Assembly (NCBI GenBank): GCA_024138025.1
Contig: JAMXBD010002256.1
Span: 124,001 to 188,000 of the forward strand
DNA: 64,000 bases
Source: Combretum micranthum
Taxonomy: Eukaryota > Streptophyta > Magnoliopsida > Myrtales > Combretaceae
Reading direction: 5' to 3'
Position 1 is the first letter of the stretch, and every line of letters starts with the position of its first letter. The notes beneath the pieces are model-generated. The model did not search any database and was not told the DNA's origin. It saw only the letters and a program-made list of their open reading frames with translations. Position numbers and translations under genes: made by a program. This document shows positions 26,050 to 37,660 of this stretch, piece after piece.

Positions 26050-26940
26050 TCAAAATTGAGGCAAATTTTGCCTCCGACTTGGCAATTGAGGCGAATTTCG
26101 CCTCTACTGGTGCGTAAAAGGCGAGATTCGCCTCATGTAATAAGAGGCGACTCTCACTTCTTATTTTTCCTATTTATACCTCACTCGCCTTTTTATCTGC
26201 ATAATTTTTTTGTCTAACACATTTCTCATTTTTTTTGTAAGTCAAATTCTTCTAAATCTCCAATCAAATTCCGAATTCTGGCCACTTCTGATTACAGACT
26301 TTCTAATACAAATTATTATAACATACTTAGTTGTTGATCTTTTTATTTTATGTAAATAATTTAAAAATTTAAGTAGTGTTTTCTTTGTTTCTTTTTTTTT
26401 TTTTAAGTATTTGAGTAATTTTCAATTAGTATCCTTAAATTAAAGTAATATAATTAATTAATTTATATATTTTATTTTTATTAATCAATAGTAGTAGTAA
26501 TTGATATCATAATTTATGCCCTTATCATATATTAATAATTACTAAATTTTTTTAAAATATAATTTTAATTATAAAATGTGCAAATAGTAATATATTAAAA
26601 TATTAAGAATTATTAATAATTATTATTACAAAAAATCCCAAAATAAAAAAATTTATTAAAATCAAATAATTCAACAAAGAGGTGAAGTATATTGAAAAAA
26701 AGAGGCAAGACTCACCTTATTCCAGGAGATACCCTAGGATATGAGGTGAGTCTCGCCTTTTTTTTTGAAAAAGAGGTGAGATTCACCTCTTCATATCAGT
26801 TGAGGCGAATTTTGTTCCGATATTGTTATATGAGACAAAATTCAGCCCACTACGCCTTAAAATGACGATAAAGACAAACCTTTGAAGGCAAAATTTTGAT
26901 CTATTGGGGCAAAATTTTGATCCTAAAAAATTACCTTTCC
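26050..26940. repeat. CACTA 3' subterminal repeat region
   Basis: Repeated GAGGCGAATTTCGCCTC-like palindromic units occur near 26094-26116, 26127-26160, 26700-26770 and 26770-26815, in both orientations. This is the expected array of transposase or TNPA binding sites next to the terminus. The same array recurs in the duplicate near 29390-30130. Confidence 0.7.
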
Positions 26941-27330
26941 TACTAGTGAAATAGAATTAGTGGCGATGATTTTTATAATAATAATTTATATTTAAAGATA
27001 AAAACTTTATCTCTAAATCTAATTTTCTTGCAGTGAATTAAAAACTCTCTCTTATATGAATAGCTTAATGCAAACAACGCAATGGACTTTATGTCCTAAT
27101 CTCTTGTTAATATATTAATCCAAAAAAGAACTTACTTCTAATAAAATATATGACCATGCAAACATAGTGTGTGTGTGTGTATTGACTGCATGTTGGAAGC
27201 TACAAGGTTGTCGCACACAAAGGGATTATTTTTCCAAATCATCCCACGGGTGACGGTAAGGCTCAAATTTTGAGCTCTTGTAATAGGACAAGTGTTTGCG
27301 ATTTGCATATGTCTAGGGGTTAAGAAACAA

Positions 27331-27367
27331 GTCGTACACGGCAAGCTTCTTTTTCCGACCGTATCTA
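27331..27367. other. 37-bp filler between the direct repeat units
   Basis: The unique sequence from GTCGTACACGG to CCGACCGTATCTA separates the two copies. It matches neither flank of the duplicated unit. Filler of this size at a junction is typical of end-joining repair, or marks an assembly join. Confidence 0.7.
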
Positions 27368-30300
27368 TATAACACCATCATTTATTCAATAGAGGTCTTT
27401 TCCAAACTGAACCAGCTGATAATGGTGAAACAGAGCAGTAACCCGAGGTTGCTGACGCTTTACAAAAGTGGTTGGTAGACCATGGATGATTCTAGTAGAT
27501 CGTACTTTTGTTAACTTAGGAAACCTAGCATGCTTACAGAACCTCAATGCAAGTTATAGTAGGTTGAATGGTAGCGATGATAGTGAAATTAGCACTAATT
27601 AAAAGGCATGGATGACTTGTTTTGTTGTATTATAAGATTTTACTTATGTGTTTCTAATAATGTAACAAATTTTTGAGATTTTTTTGTGTAGGATGAATGA
27701 TCTTGAGTTTCTCAACATGATGAGATGCACATCTCGAGCAATATGCAGGTGAATTTCCCCTTTCTAGCTTGCTTACATACATTTTCTATTGATGTGTCTA
27801 TATTAGTTATGTAACCTTTTTTCTTATCAAGGCACTCGTTCATGTCATTGCTCGCCACTTAGGGGGGTCTAAGCGCTACTGGTGGTGACAGTGATGATGA
27901 TGATGATGATGATGATGGTGGTGGTGTTGGTGATGGTAGTAATGATGATGATGTAAGATTACTTGCTCAATATTTCTTTAGAATTGAATTGTGCACATTT
28001 ATCCATATTATTGATAAAATTACTCGTTGTTTGTTTCTTGTAGGCACGGATGGATGCAATTAGGAGAGTGGAGACGAAACGTGCTGCTGCCATAGGCCAC
28101 AGCCTTAAGAGTAAGATCACCATTATAGAGGAGGTCCTCGGGCATAGATCTGGTTACCAGTGCGAGGATGGGATGGAATTCCCCAATCCTATTAGAGAGA
28201 CTTAAGTTTTATGAGCAGCCTATCCATGACCCTTATGTAAGCTCTAGCTTTGAGGTTGATGACTTGAAGTTGAAGGTGGCTCAAATGGAGGTGACATTGT
28301 GCATGTTGACAGGTGGGCAATTCGGCTTCATGCCAATTTAGGTGCAGTATCCTCCATACCCTCCATCGACACATCCTCCATCGTTGATAGGTGGCTGGGC
28401 TGGTGGTATGGGTCTAAGCCAGCTAGACTATACATTGGTGCAACCTACAACGTGTTGGCAGTTTTCGTAGCCTTATTTCATACCATATGATATGCCTAGT
28501 CAGTCTTTCGGTAAGAATCCTCTACCCTTGCATCAGCCTATAGCAGGATCAGCAGGTCGCATGGCTCTACCACAGGGGCATCATTTGGCATTAGCATTTA
28601 TGCCGTAGCCGCCCTCTAGATTGGTTGGTTAGTCTTCCCAATAGCAACCTATGTATGGATCGGTTCCTTATGGCTAGTTGGACTCCCCCACCCGGTCTGA
28701 GTATCTCTTAGGGTGCTCCTGCACAGGATTATGAATACTATCCATCTTTGCCGTCTAGTGTTTTAGCCTCCACCACATAGTCAACCTTTGGCACTAGTTT
28801 GACATAGTTCAATCAACATTGGAGGCACGGAAAGATCTATTGCTCTCATGTGCTTCTTTTTGTTTTTGTTTTTTTTTAATAGGAATTGATTGCTTTGTAT
28901 GGTATGCTTCATTAGTATTTTCAGTAGGCTATTAGACATGTTGTGTGCATTATTTGACATGTTAAAAATATAATGTTTTCCTTAGATTTTTTGTTTTTAC
29001 TATGTGTTATGGTATAATTTTTAAATATATATATACCGTTACATAATTGTATATACATTAATATGTATAGGTCTTAATAATAAAATATATATTCATAAAA
29101 TGTAATCAATTTTTTGAATATATATAAAGTAATAAAAAAAATTATACCTTGAAATAATACTTCATCATATAAATATAAACTCTAATTTATGTATTCAAAT
29201 GTAATGATAAATATATGAACATACATATGTATGCATTAGTTATAAATGCAATATATATATTTTTATTTTAAATTTAATTAATATAAATAAAAAAATTTTG
29301 CTCAAATTTTCTATCCAAAATTTATTGGGCAAACTTTGCATGTGTGGGAACTGAGCAAATTCAAAATTGAGGCAAATTTTGCCTCCGACTTGGCAATTGA
29401 GGCGAATTTCGCCTCTACTGGTGCGTAAAAGGCGAGATTCGCCTCATGTAATAAGAGGCGACTCTCACTTCTTATTTTTCCTATTTATACCTCACTCGCT
29501 TTTTATCTGCATAATTTTTTTGTCTAACACATTTCTCATTTTTTTTGTAAGTCAAATTCTTCTAAATCTCCAATCAAATTCCGAATTCTGGCCACTTCTG
29601 ATTACAGACTTTTAATACAAATTATTATAACATACTTAGTTGTTGATCTTTTTATTTTATGTAAATAATTTAAAAATTTAAGTAGTGTTTTCTTTGTTTC
29701 TTTTTTTTTTTTTAAGTATTTGAGTAATTTTCAATTAGTATCCTTAAATTAAGTAATATAATTAAATTAATTTATATATTTTATTTTATTAATCAATAGT
29801 ATTAGTAATTGATATATAATTTATGCCCTTATCATATATTAATAATTACTAAAAATATTTTTTAAAATATAATTTTAATTATAAAATGTGCAAATAGTAA
29901 TATTTAAAATATTAAGAATTATTAATAATTATTATTACAAAAAATCCTAAAATAAAAAATTTTATTGAAATCAAATAATTCAACAAAGAGGAAGTTTGCC
30001 TCTTTATTGAAAAAAAGAGGCAAGATCCACCTTATTCCAGGAGACACCCTAGGATATGAGGTGAGTCTCGCCTCTTTTTTTGAAAAAAGGTGAGATTCAC
30101 CTCTTCATAAGTTGAGGGGAATTTTTTCCGATATTGTTATGAGGCAAAATTCACCCCACTACACCTTAAAATGACAATAAAGACAAACCTTTGGAGGCAA
30201 AATTTTGATCTAGTGGGGCAAAATTTTGATCCTAAAAAATTACCTTTCCTACTAGTGAAATAGAATTAGTGGCGATGATTTTTATAATAAAATTTATATT

Positions 30301-30632
30301 TAAAGATAGAAACTTTATCTCTAAATCAATTTTCTTGCAATGAATTAAAAACTCTCTCTTATATGAATAGCTTAATGCAAGCAACGCAATGGACTTTATG
30401 TCCAATCTCTTGTTAATATATTAATCCAAAAAAAACTTAGTTCTAATAAAATATATGACCATGCAAACATAGTGTGTGTGTGTGTATGGACTGCAGTTGG
30501 AATCTACAAGGTTGTCGCACACAAAGGGATTATTTTTCCAAATCATCCCACGGGTGACGGTGAGGCAAATTTTGAGCTCTTGTAATAGGACAAGTATTTG
30601 CGATTTGCATATGTCTAGGGGTTAAGAAACAA
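27368..30632 (+). repeat. Large direct repeat, unit 2
   Basis: Second copy of the 24064-27330 unit (3265 bases). The 3' CACTA terminus recurs at 30257 (CCTACTAGTG). Compared with unit 1 it has a longer GAT run, a better preserved frame in the second pseudogene, and small deletions in the AT-rich 3' part. Confidence 0.95.
27693..28860 (+). pseudogene. Second CACTA gene (TNPA-like position), copy 2
   Basis: Same structure as the copy at 24387 but less damaged: the segment from AQMEVTLCMLTGGQFGFMPI to the Pro/Gln-rich part stays in one frame until a shift near 28690. Stops in this part are all TAG, at 28339, 28468, 28606, 28630, 28642 and 28675, then 28709, 28778 and 28805 after the shift. They sit among Pro/Ser/Gln codons where CAG (Gln) would fit. 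The same TAGs are present in copy 1, so inactivation came before duplication. Confidence 0.6.
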
Positions 30633-30900
30633 AATATATGTACCGGCTTATCCTTTTGAGATATAGGTGTTGGAATTGTCAATTTATGATGAGTTGGTTG
30701 GATGCTTTACGAAACAGGGCATGGAGTTGTTCATGTGTCCAAATGATGCATTTTTTTATATCTTTCGATTCACATTCTCACGTGTATAGATGAGAATGAA
30801 AATACCCAAGCCAAATTGAAAGTTTCAAGGACTACGGCTCAATTTATGTATAAAATTATCCAACTTAACTAAAGTCTTGGTTTTACGATGCTTAAAAATT
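30633..30900. other. Unique flank downstream of the duplication
   Basis: A short AT-rich stretch with no recognisable gene or repeat. Confidence 0.4.
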
Positions 30901-31220
30901 ATAAGTTTGAACTTAACTTGTTTATAAATGAAGCTCAATGAAACCTGAGCTTATTAACGAAACTTAAAGCAAGCTTCAGTAGCTGATAAATAAGCTAACT
31001 TATTTGTAATCTTATAACATAAGCTAAAGTTAAACCATGAAAATTTAATATATAACAATTATAGGCTTGAACTAAGCTTGTTTACAAATGAAGCTCAATA
31101 AAACTTGAGCTTAATAACCAAAACTTAAAGTAAGCTTGAGTAGTTGATAAATAAGCTGACTTATTTGTAACCCTACAATGTAAGCTAAAGTTAAACCCCG
31201 AAAAATTAAACATATAAAAT
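30901..31220. repeat. Tandem duplication, 2 x 160 bp, of a GAAGCTCAATGAAAC-type repeat
   Basis: Units 30901-31060 and 31061-31220 align throughout (TTGAACT(T)AA(G)CTTGTTTA, AAATGAAGCTCAAT, GTTGATAAATAAGCT, AAGCTAAAGTTAAACC). Their 'aacttaacttgtttaCaaat' phrase resembles the end of the dispersed family at 8541-8925, so this may be a rearranged member of it. Confidence 0.85.
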
Positions 31221-33354
31221 GATATATATAGATAAAAAGAATGAAAAATGAATAAATAATCAATAAAGATTAGATTATAATATTGTATAATCTAAGAAAT
31301 ATTATCTCATACTGTATAATATCTATTTTAATTCACAAAAGATTGTAACATCTATATTAGTTTTTTATTTTAATTATATATTATGTATGATATAAAAATT
31401 TAAATATAACTCATCCATTTACTTTCAAGTTTAATACAATCGGCTTACTATGTGTATGCAACTCCAGTTTGCATCACCATGTATAGATAAAAAATTCAAA
31501 AAGTGAAATACACCGAACACATATATAGGTTCACCATTTGAATACAAAAAATAGCTGTTTATTTTAGATAATTAGGAAAAAGGAGAAAAATACATTATGA
31601 GGGTAATGAGGATCTGATCCATTACGATATCCATTCGTCAAAATTCGATGTTCTTAATTGCACCCGAGCCCCAAGAATGACCCAAACCACTGAACTCGAT
31701 TTTGATGTGAATTTTATGTTCAGTTCGGATGATACGATTATCAACTTACTCACTGGTAAATAATTCACTAAAATATCGGAAAATGAAAATCCACAAAAAG
31801 TTAAAGATAAAAAGCGATTTATTTAAATAGCAACGATATAGAATTAATGGATAACCGAAGTTATTCTTGCTTTAGGGGAATAACTACAATTGATGCTATA
31901 ATAAAGGCATTCTGTCCTATTTAAGAAAAAAACCTATTTTCTCTGTTTTCCTCGAGGGACGGATCTAGAGGAAGGTCAACAGTGACTTGGCCCCCACACT
32001 TGGAAAAAAACTTAATTATGATAATATATATATAAGAGAAACAAATATGTATTATATTTAGATTTATAATAAAGTAAGTTTGAATCATTAGTTATATGAT
32101 TTCGTCTCTATCCCTATCTAGAGTGTGGCTATTAGACATTCTCCTCGTAATTTTATCTCCATTTTTATCAATTTATTTAATTAAATAATGTTATGTATAA
32201 GTAACTATTAAGATTATAAGGAAGAACATAGTGCACTAAGGTGACAAAGGTGATGAAAAATTGTTGAGATTATTTATTATTATTATTATTATTTTACCAT
32301 GAATCCTCCCAATTAAGAGATTGCTTGGTTGAATGTTGATCTTGTTGAACATATTGTATTAAAATATCCAGTTATTCTCCTTGAGCACCGTCCAAGATAG
32401 GGTAACCACTGTTATTTATCATTTCTTTTTTGTTCGTCTAGCTTTATTAGTGCTAACAAACAACTATAAAGAAAAAATTATCAAATGTATTCCTTAAAAT
32501 TTATTTTCTTTTATCTCTTTCTCTAAATTCGAAGAATTATATTAAACATTTTGAATCAAGTTCAAGAGAAATGCAACCTAATAGTACTTCAGATAAAAAA
32601 GAAGAACATTTTGGTGATTTAAATAAAAAGATGAATGTTACATGAAATAATGCAGATCTAAGATAATTATGATTCTAGTGTAATACCAGTAACATGACAC
32701 GTCGAATGCACAAGACATCGTCTTGGTATTATTTTTATTATCAAGTTGTCATCAATTTGCACAACTCTAATAATGTTTCTCATTTATGTGCACTTCTTTG
32801 ACATCATTATTTATTTATTATTTATTTGAACCAAGTTATCTTTTATTTAAAATCAACCCTAAGTGCTAGTCTTTTAGTGGTCATTTATTTATAATTTGTT
32901 AAAATTATCAACTATGGTTGATGGATTTAGGACTCCACTAATTGGATATTTGCAAATTGAGGAGGATTTTGGTCAATATTGTTTTAACCCTGATTGCACA
33001 GACATTAATACAAAGGCCTAGCGAAAACAAGACCTTGAACACTTCGCATTATATATGTTTTTTGACTTATTAGCAATTGGCTAAACATGCACATAGCAAC
33101 TGCTGCTAGGATGGCCCTTCGAAGTATCATCTTCTTCGTTCACAGTTCTAGCAATATAAATTTATTGTATCGAGACCAATAGAAAATATTATATTCCATG
33201 CATGGTTGTGTGGAATATATGGGGCATGCGCATGCTTTAAGATATACGGTCAAAGTACAAGAATATATGAGCCATTTCAAAATGGAGGGGGGAAAAAAGA
33301 ACGATAAACGAAAGTTCGAAGCATGCACACACATACATATCGATGTGTGTGTTG
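31221..33354. other. Intergenic sequence, no gene seen
   Basis: Very AT-rich. A patch at 31950-32000 (GACGGATCTAGAGGAAGG ... TTGGCCCCCACA) looks like a decayed transposon end, but no partner was found. An (ATT)n run lies near 32275-32293. Open frames at 33140-33488 overlap on both strands and match nothing. Confidence 0.4.
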
Positions 33355-33618
33355 GGGGGGGGAGTGTTTACATTTTTTTTTTAAATGTATTATTAATAAA
33401 AGTATATTCGGATTATCTAATTTTTATCTATATCTTATCTACATCTATATTTTATCATTATCTTAATTTTTATTTGCATCTTATATGAATTTAGTTTGTT
33501 TGTTTCTTTATTTATAAATATCAGTTTTTTTCTATATCTATTTTTAACAAAACAATTTGTTTAAAAATGACAAACATAAGATGCCAAAACCACCAGAAAT
33601 CACAAACTAAACATACCC
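33355..33618. mobile_element. MITE, GGGTTTGTTTGG-type family, copy 3 (left end decayed)
   Basis: The right end ACAAACTAAACATACCC and the interior 'atctatatcttatctacatc' match the copies at 13312 and 18614. The left end falls in a G-run (about 33350-33361) and is not clean. Confidence 0.5.
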
Positions 33619-34537
33619 TAATTAAGTTTACTTTTGTGTCAAAATTTATCTTATACAATGATATGTCTCTTACATATACTAGAGTTTCATTGATTGATTA
33701 TTAATAGTGTTATATATATAAATGCTATGGATATAGACATATAAATTTATATTAAATATATCATATATGAAAGAGTTCAAATGGCTTCTAATGGTGAATC
33801 CAAAAAAATTTATCACGGAGGCAATATTTTTAACAATAATATTAAAGAATATATATTGTAGTTAAAAATTGCAACAAAATATACTAAGCTTCTGAATTCA
33901 GTGGGCTAGCTGAATTCATAAACTGCTGCCTCTGAGGGGCTTCAGACAACCAAATACTACTTATCATCATAATTGCTTCCAATTAATCCCGTATATATTC
34001 ACAAATTACATAATTATATATACTATCAAAAAAATTTAAAAGATATGAATTAAAATCCCAAAGAAACACATGAACACTAGAATATAGAACCGATCCAGTA
34101 TTTTATATTTTACTCCACCATAGATTTTGCTAAAACTGGGCATAGGAAACGTTATGGTCGTATAGACTCGCTAGTGGTTATAAATGTTACAAAATAGCAT
34201 CGTTCCAGTTCCTTAAAATTGGAACATGTAGTTAGAAGATATGTTATGGGATGTAACTCGGTATTTAATGCATATAATATAATTAAAATATAATGCACAT
34301 ATAATCACCTTGATCTAACTTACAGCCCATGAAAAAATGTTAACATTCGTTCATATGGTTAAATCTATCACATATCTCCAATTTCACTATGCAATGTGGT
34401 TTACTTTTGTTGTACTTTATATATTATTTTATGTTTTCATTATATACTTATATTGTTGCTTGTTATAATTTATACCTAAAAAGATGTGTTAATATACAAT
34501 TTAGATCATTATATTGGGGTGAATATATTTTAAATTA
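33619..34537. other. Intergenic sequence, no gene seen
   Basis: AT-rich, with nothing recognisable beyond short A/T runs. Confidence 0.4.
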
Positions 34538-34862
34538 GGGTAAATGTAGCATCTCGTATTTGAATTTTTTCTATTTTTGTAATCAATTATCTAAAATTTA
34601 AAGGTGTTAATTTATTATTTAAAAATTTCCAAAGTCATTTATAGTACCTAGATAAGATAATTAATTATAAAAATTACCAAAGTTCATATATTTAATTGCA
34701 AAAATTAATAAAGTTATGATAGTTAACTACAAAAATTAGCAAAATTTAAATAGGTAATTACAAAAATTGACAAAATCTATATACCAAATTTACATTTTTA
34801 AACTTCAAATTATTAATTAAAATAACCAAGAAAATTTAGGTACCTATTTTGGCAATTACCCC
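34538..34862. repeat. Foldback-type repeat (GGGTAAATGTAGC / GGCAATTACCCC ends)
   Basis: The ends GGGTAAATGTAGC and, reversed, GGGGTAATTGCCAAAA are loosely inverted. The interior carries 'aattacaaaaattgacaaa' phrases and their reverse complements. The segment GTAATCAATTATCTAAAATTT recurs in similar form at 51525-51560, suggesting a dispersed family. Confidence 0.4.
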
Positions 34863-35173
34863 AACTTAAGAAAAGGTAGGGAAAAATAAACTCTCTCAAA
34901 TAGGTTTTGTAGATCTTTGGAAGGCACAAGTTTAGGATATTTACAATAAATTAGAAGGTCCGTTTCAATGCTAAGCTTATAAAGCCTTTTTTTTTTTCTT
35001 TCTTTCTTTTTTAAAGTTAAACACACAGTAAGGATCCTTACTCTAAATATCCTCAATCCTTATACCTACTCACCTATAAAATCTACATGATATGCTAAAA
35101 TATGGATAATCCGTTCACTTGACATAATAGCTATTCGGTCTCTCATCCTTCTCGTTTAAAGTCCTATTATAGT

Positions 35174-35481
35174 GTTCACTTAAGGGGAATTGCAATTATG
35201 TAAAATGATAAATAGCAATTCATATTTCCACAACCATAAATTGTTATTCAATGGTTTATTTTCCACCTATGTCACAAATGCCCTTATCTTAAAAACATCA
35301 TCTATACAATTATCCTCTTTCAATAATAAAATAAGGGGAATTATAGTTATTTTATCTTTAACTTTATTGTTTGTTTATTTTATTTTTATACCAATTGAAC
35401 ATTGTAATAGCTATTATAACTCATTACATTCTTATTAAATTAGAATTTCATTTCCTCTTTATTCCATACGGCGAAGTGAAC
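35174..35481. repeat. Candidate MITE bounded by GTTCACTT inverted ends
   Basis: Starts GTTCACTTAAGGGGAATT and ends GGCGAAGTGAAC, an exact 8-base terminal inverted repeat over 308 bases of AT-rich noncoding DNA. Another GTTCACTT lies at about 35114, so the left end could be nested. No clear target duplication. Confidence 0.45.
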
Positions 35482-35966
35482 GAGTTAGGAGAATTTTATC
35501 TACACAAAACTAAAATAGAATAATAGGCAAAGATAGAAAAGGGAAAGTCAAGGCATGGATTGGAGTAGGGAGTCAAATTGATCATTAGGAAAGGCAGCCC
35601 ATCGCTAGTAGTATTTTAGGTTCTAGTTGATTAGGTTAGTGGCTTGCCTAATTGTAGCTTTTGTTTAATGTTTTTTAGTACCTAAATTACCCCTTCTAGA
35701 GTATGCATACCTATATATGAATATATATATATATATTGATTTTTTAGTGTATTAAAAAAAAGAGAGTAGAAGGACTCGGTTTGAGCACATTACTCTTAGT
35801 GGTTGTGGGAATGTGTATTTATACTATTAGACAAATGGATTTGTTTATAATCTTACCCCTTTATTTTATGTTATTATTTTTTCATGCATGTTATTTTAGG
35901 GTTTTAATCATAAATTTTCATTTGGAAAATTCTCTTTGCTTAACTATCTCTAAGGTGTGTATGTTA
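35482..35966. other. Intergenic sequence, no gene seen
   Basis: AT-rich; a 70-codon open frame (35781-35993) is hydrophobic and matches nothing recognised. Confidence 0.4.
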
Positions 35967-36356
35967 TGTGATTATAATGACCTGACCCACTGAATCCCGG
36001 GATTTAGTGTACTGAGTCCCCAACCACATTAATATTTTCACATTATACGTAACGTTGTCATAAAACTAACAGTTTATGAGAATTGTTTGATCAAATCTAC
36101 TAACACTTTTTAAACAATTTTTAACAAAAGAAGACTGCTAGTAAAAGCAATCCATACATATATACATTATAGGTACAAGGATTAGTGTCAATGTAAGACA
36201 CTACAAAATTACAAGTTATTCTTGGTACAAAAAGATAAACTAAAGAGATTTTAAAGTCTTTTACAAATTAGGTTTATTTAACAAGCCTCATATACAGAGA
36301 ATATGTTTTAAACAAAAACTTCTCCCAAAGCCAAGGACATTCGAGTCCTACTTGTC

Positions 36357-36424
36357 CTACTTGTCCATGAACCTCTCAAAATCTGACCCGTATCCCAGAT
36401 CATCATACAACTCATCTTCGATAC
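36357..36424 (-). other. Candidate last exon with a short acidic reading frame
   Basis: On the minus strand the acceptor CTGCATTGCAG is followed by 21 sense codons and TAG. The encoded peptide contains IEDELYDDLGYGSDF and ends ERFMDK. Composition (acidic/aromatic) looks more coding-like than the surrounding DNA. A GTAAGT donor lies 1.64 kb upstream on the same strand. I recognise no family, and it may simply be part of an LTR transcript. Confidence 0.25.
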
Positions 36425-36864
36425 CTGCAATGCAGTAAAAGTGAGTCAAAGGCCTAGTACGCAATAACAAATACAAAAACAAATTGTCGCGCAAACTTAA
36501 TTCACATGAAATGCATCAACGATCAAGTCATTACCTTATTAAGTTTTCTTTTAACAAAACAATAGTAGGGTATTCAAACCCCGGAATTATGCTCTGGGAA
36601 TTTAGGGATCCTGAGTAACAGCTGCTCAGGGGGTTGATATAAGCAGTCCGAATACTTATATCTCATATATCTATTCCATAAAGAAATAGCTTCATTTAGG
36701 GCTCAAAAGCCGTTGCCCGACTTAAACTCAGTCCACAACATGAATCTAGTTCACAAGTCCTCATAAACTTTAAACTAAACCATGGTATTTCCTCCTAAGT
36801 TTAAGCAAACGTTACTCGGATACTATTATCCCTATAAGTTATCCGCTTTACCATAAAAATCGCT

Positions 36865-36951
36865 ATTGCATCATAGCGTACCATTGCATCATGGTAAAAT
36901 CATTGCATCATGACTTAGGTTAAGCGCCTAACTAACATGTCATTGCATCAT
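36865..36951. repeat. Four spaced copies of ATTGCATCAT
   Basis: Exact 10-mers start at 36865, 36883, 36902 and 36942, with unlike spacers of 8, 9 and 30 bases. They lie inside the LTR-like block. Confidence 0.8.
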
Positions 36952-37379
36952 AACAGGTTTGTTGCTCCTTAGACCAGATTAAACAGTGTAATAGACATCC
37001 AGTTTATCAAAGTATTAAATCGAATTGAATTAAGTCAAATTTAATAATGCCTATTCCTAGCATACAACAAGCAAGCTATTACGTACCTGTACCTAATAAT
37101 GTATTACTATATTCACACAGAGGGGAATCAACTGAAGAACCTTTAACTGAAATAAGAAATATTAAAACAAATCAAAAATCGAATGTACAATATATATACA
37201 ACGGACAATTCTAAGTTAACTATACAAGGAGATTCAATGAACTTAATATAATTTTAACATCTAATTCATACATAAAACATGTTTATATAGCTTATAGATT
37301 CATTAAAAGACCATATATAAAGTAAAAAGGACAATTGAAGAAGGTTGAAATTTAAAAACTCAGGGGATACACGGGCAAT

Positions 37380-37660
37380 TTGCACAGGCAAATTTGAGTT
37401 GAATGCCTATAGCGTTGGAACTATACGCCAGTGGCGTTAAGAAAATCGGTTATGTTCACATTCAACACCAATTGAAGGATGGCAGCGTTGAAGCCATAGT
37501 GGCCGGTGTAAAATTAAAAATAAAATGAAAGCTGTCCAATTTCTTCACAAAAGCGGCAGTGTTATAAGCAACGTTAGAAAAATCGGTTCTGATCACATTC
37601 AACACGCCTCTATGCCGGTGGCGTTGAAGTACCAGATGCCGGCGTACACGCAAAAACAGA
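37380..37660. repeat. Imperfect internal duplication, GC-rich patch
   Basis: Two related segments carry GCCAGTGGCGTTAAGAAAAT / GGCGTTGAAG and the shared core AAAATCGGTT(A/C)TG followed by CACATTCAACAC (about 37445-37470 and 37580-37605). The patch is much richer in CG and GGCG than its surroundings. Confidence 0.6.

Larger units (their letters stand above)
20307..26948 (+). mobile_element. CACTA (En/Spm) transposon, degenerate, about 6.6 kb
   Basis: The 3' end is a clear CACTA terminus: reading inward from 26948 on the minus strand gives CACTAGTAGGAAAGG. The 5' end is a decayed TACTAGTAAAAG at 20307. Subterminal regions at both ends carry repeated GAGGTGAATTTC / GAGGCGAATTTCGCCTC motifs, the class of sites bound by TNPA-type proteins. 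Inside, a TNP2-type transposase pseudogene is followed by a second pseudogene. The 3-base flanks (TAA and AAA) do not match, so the target duplication is lost or the 5' end is slightly off. Its 3' half is duplicated downstream. Confidence 0.85.
24064..27330 (+). repeat. Large direct repeat, unit 1 (3' half of CACTA plus flank)
   Basis: A 3267-base unit from TATAACACCATCATTTATTC to GGGGTTAAGAAACAA recurs at 27368-30632 in the same orientation. It spans the end of the transposase pseudogene, the second pseudogene, the subterminal repeats, the terminus at 26948 and ~380 bases of non-CACTA flank. By eye the copies differ by scattered substitutions and many one- or two-base indels, often in A/T or GAT runs. 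Confidence 0.95.

Noticed and set aside
36865..36951. CRISPR-like array
   Set aside because: Repeats of 10 bases with irregular spacers in plant DNA do not meet any CRISPR criterion.
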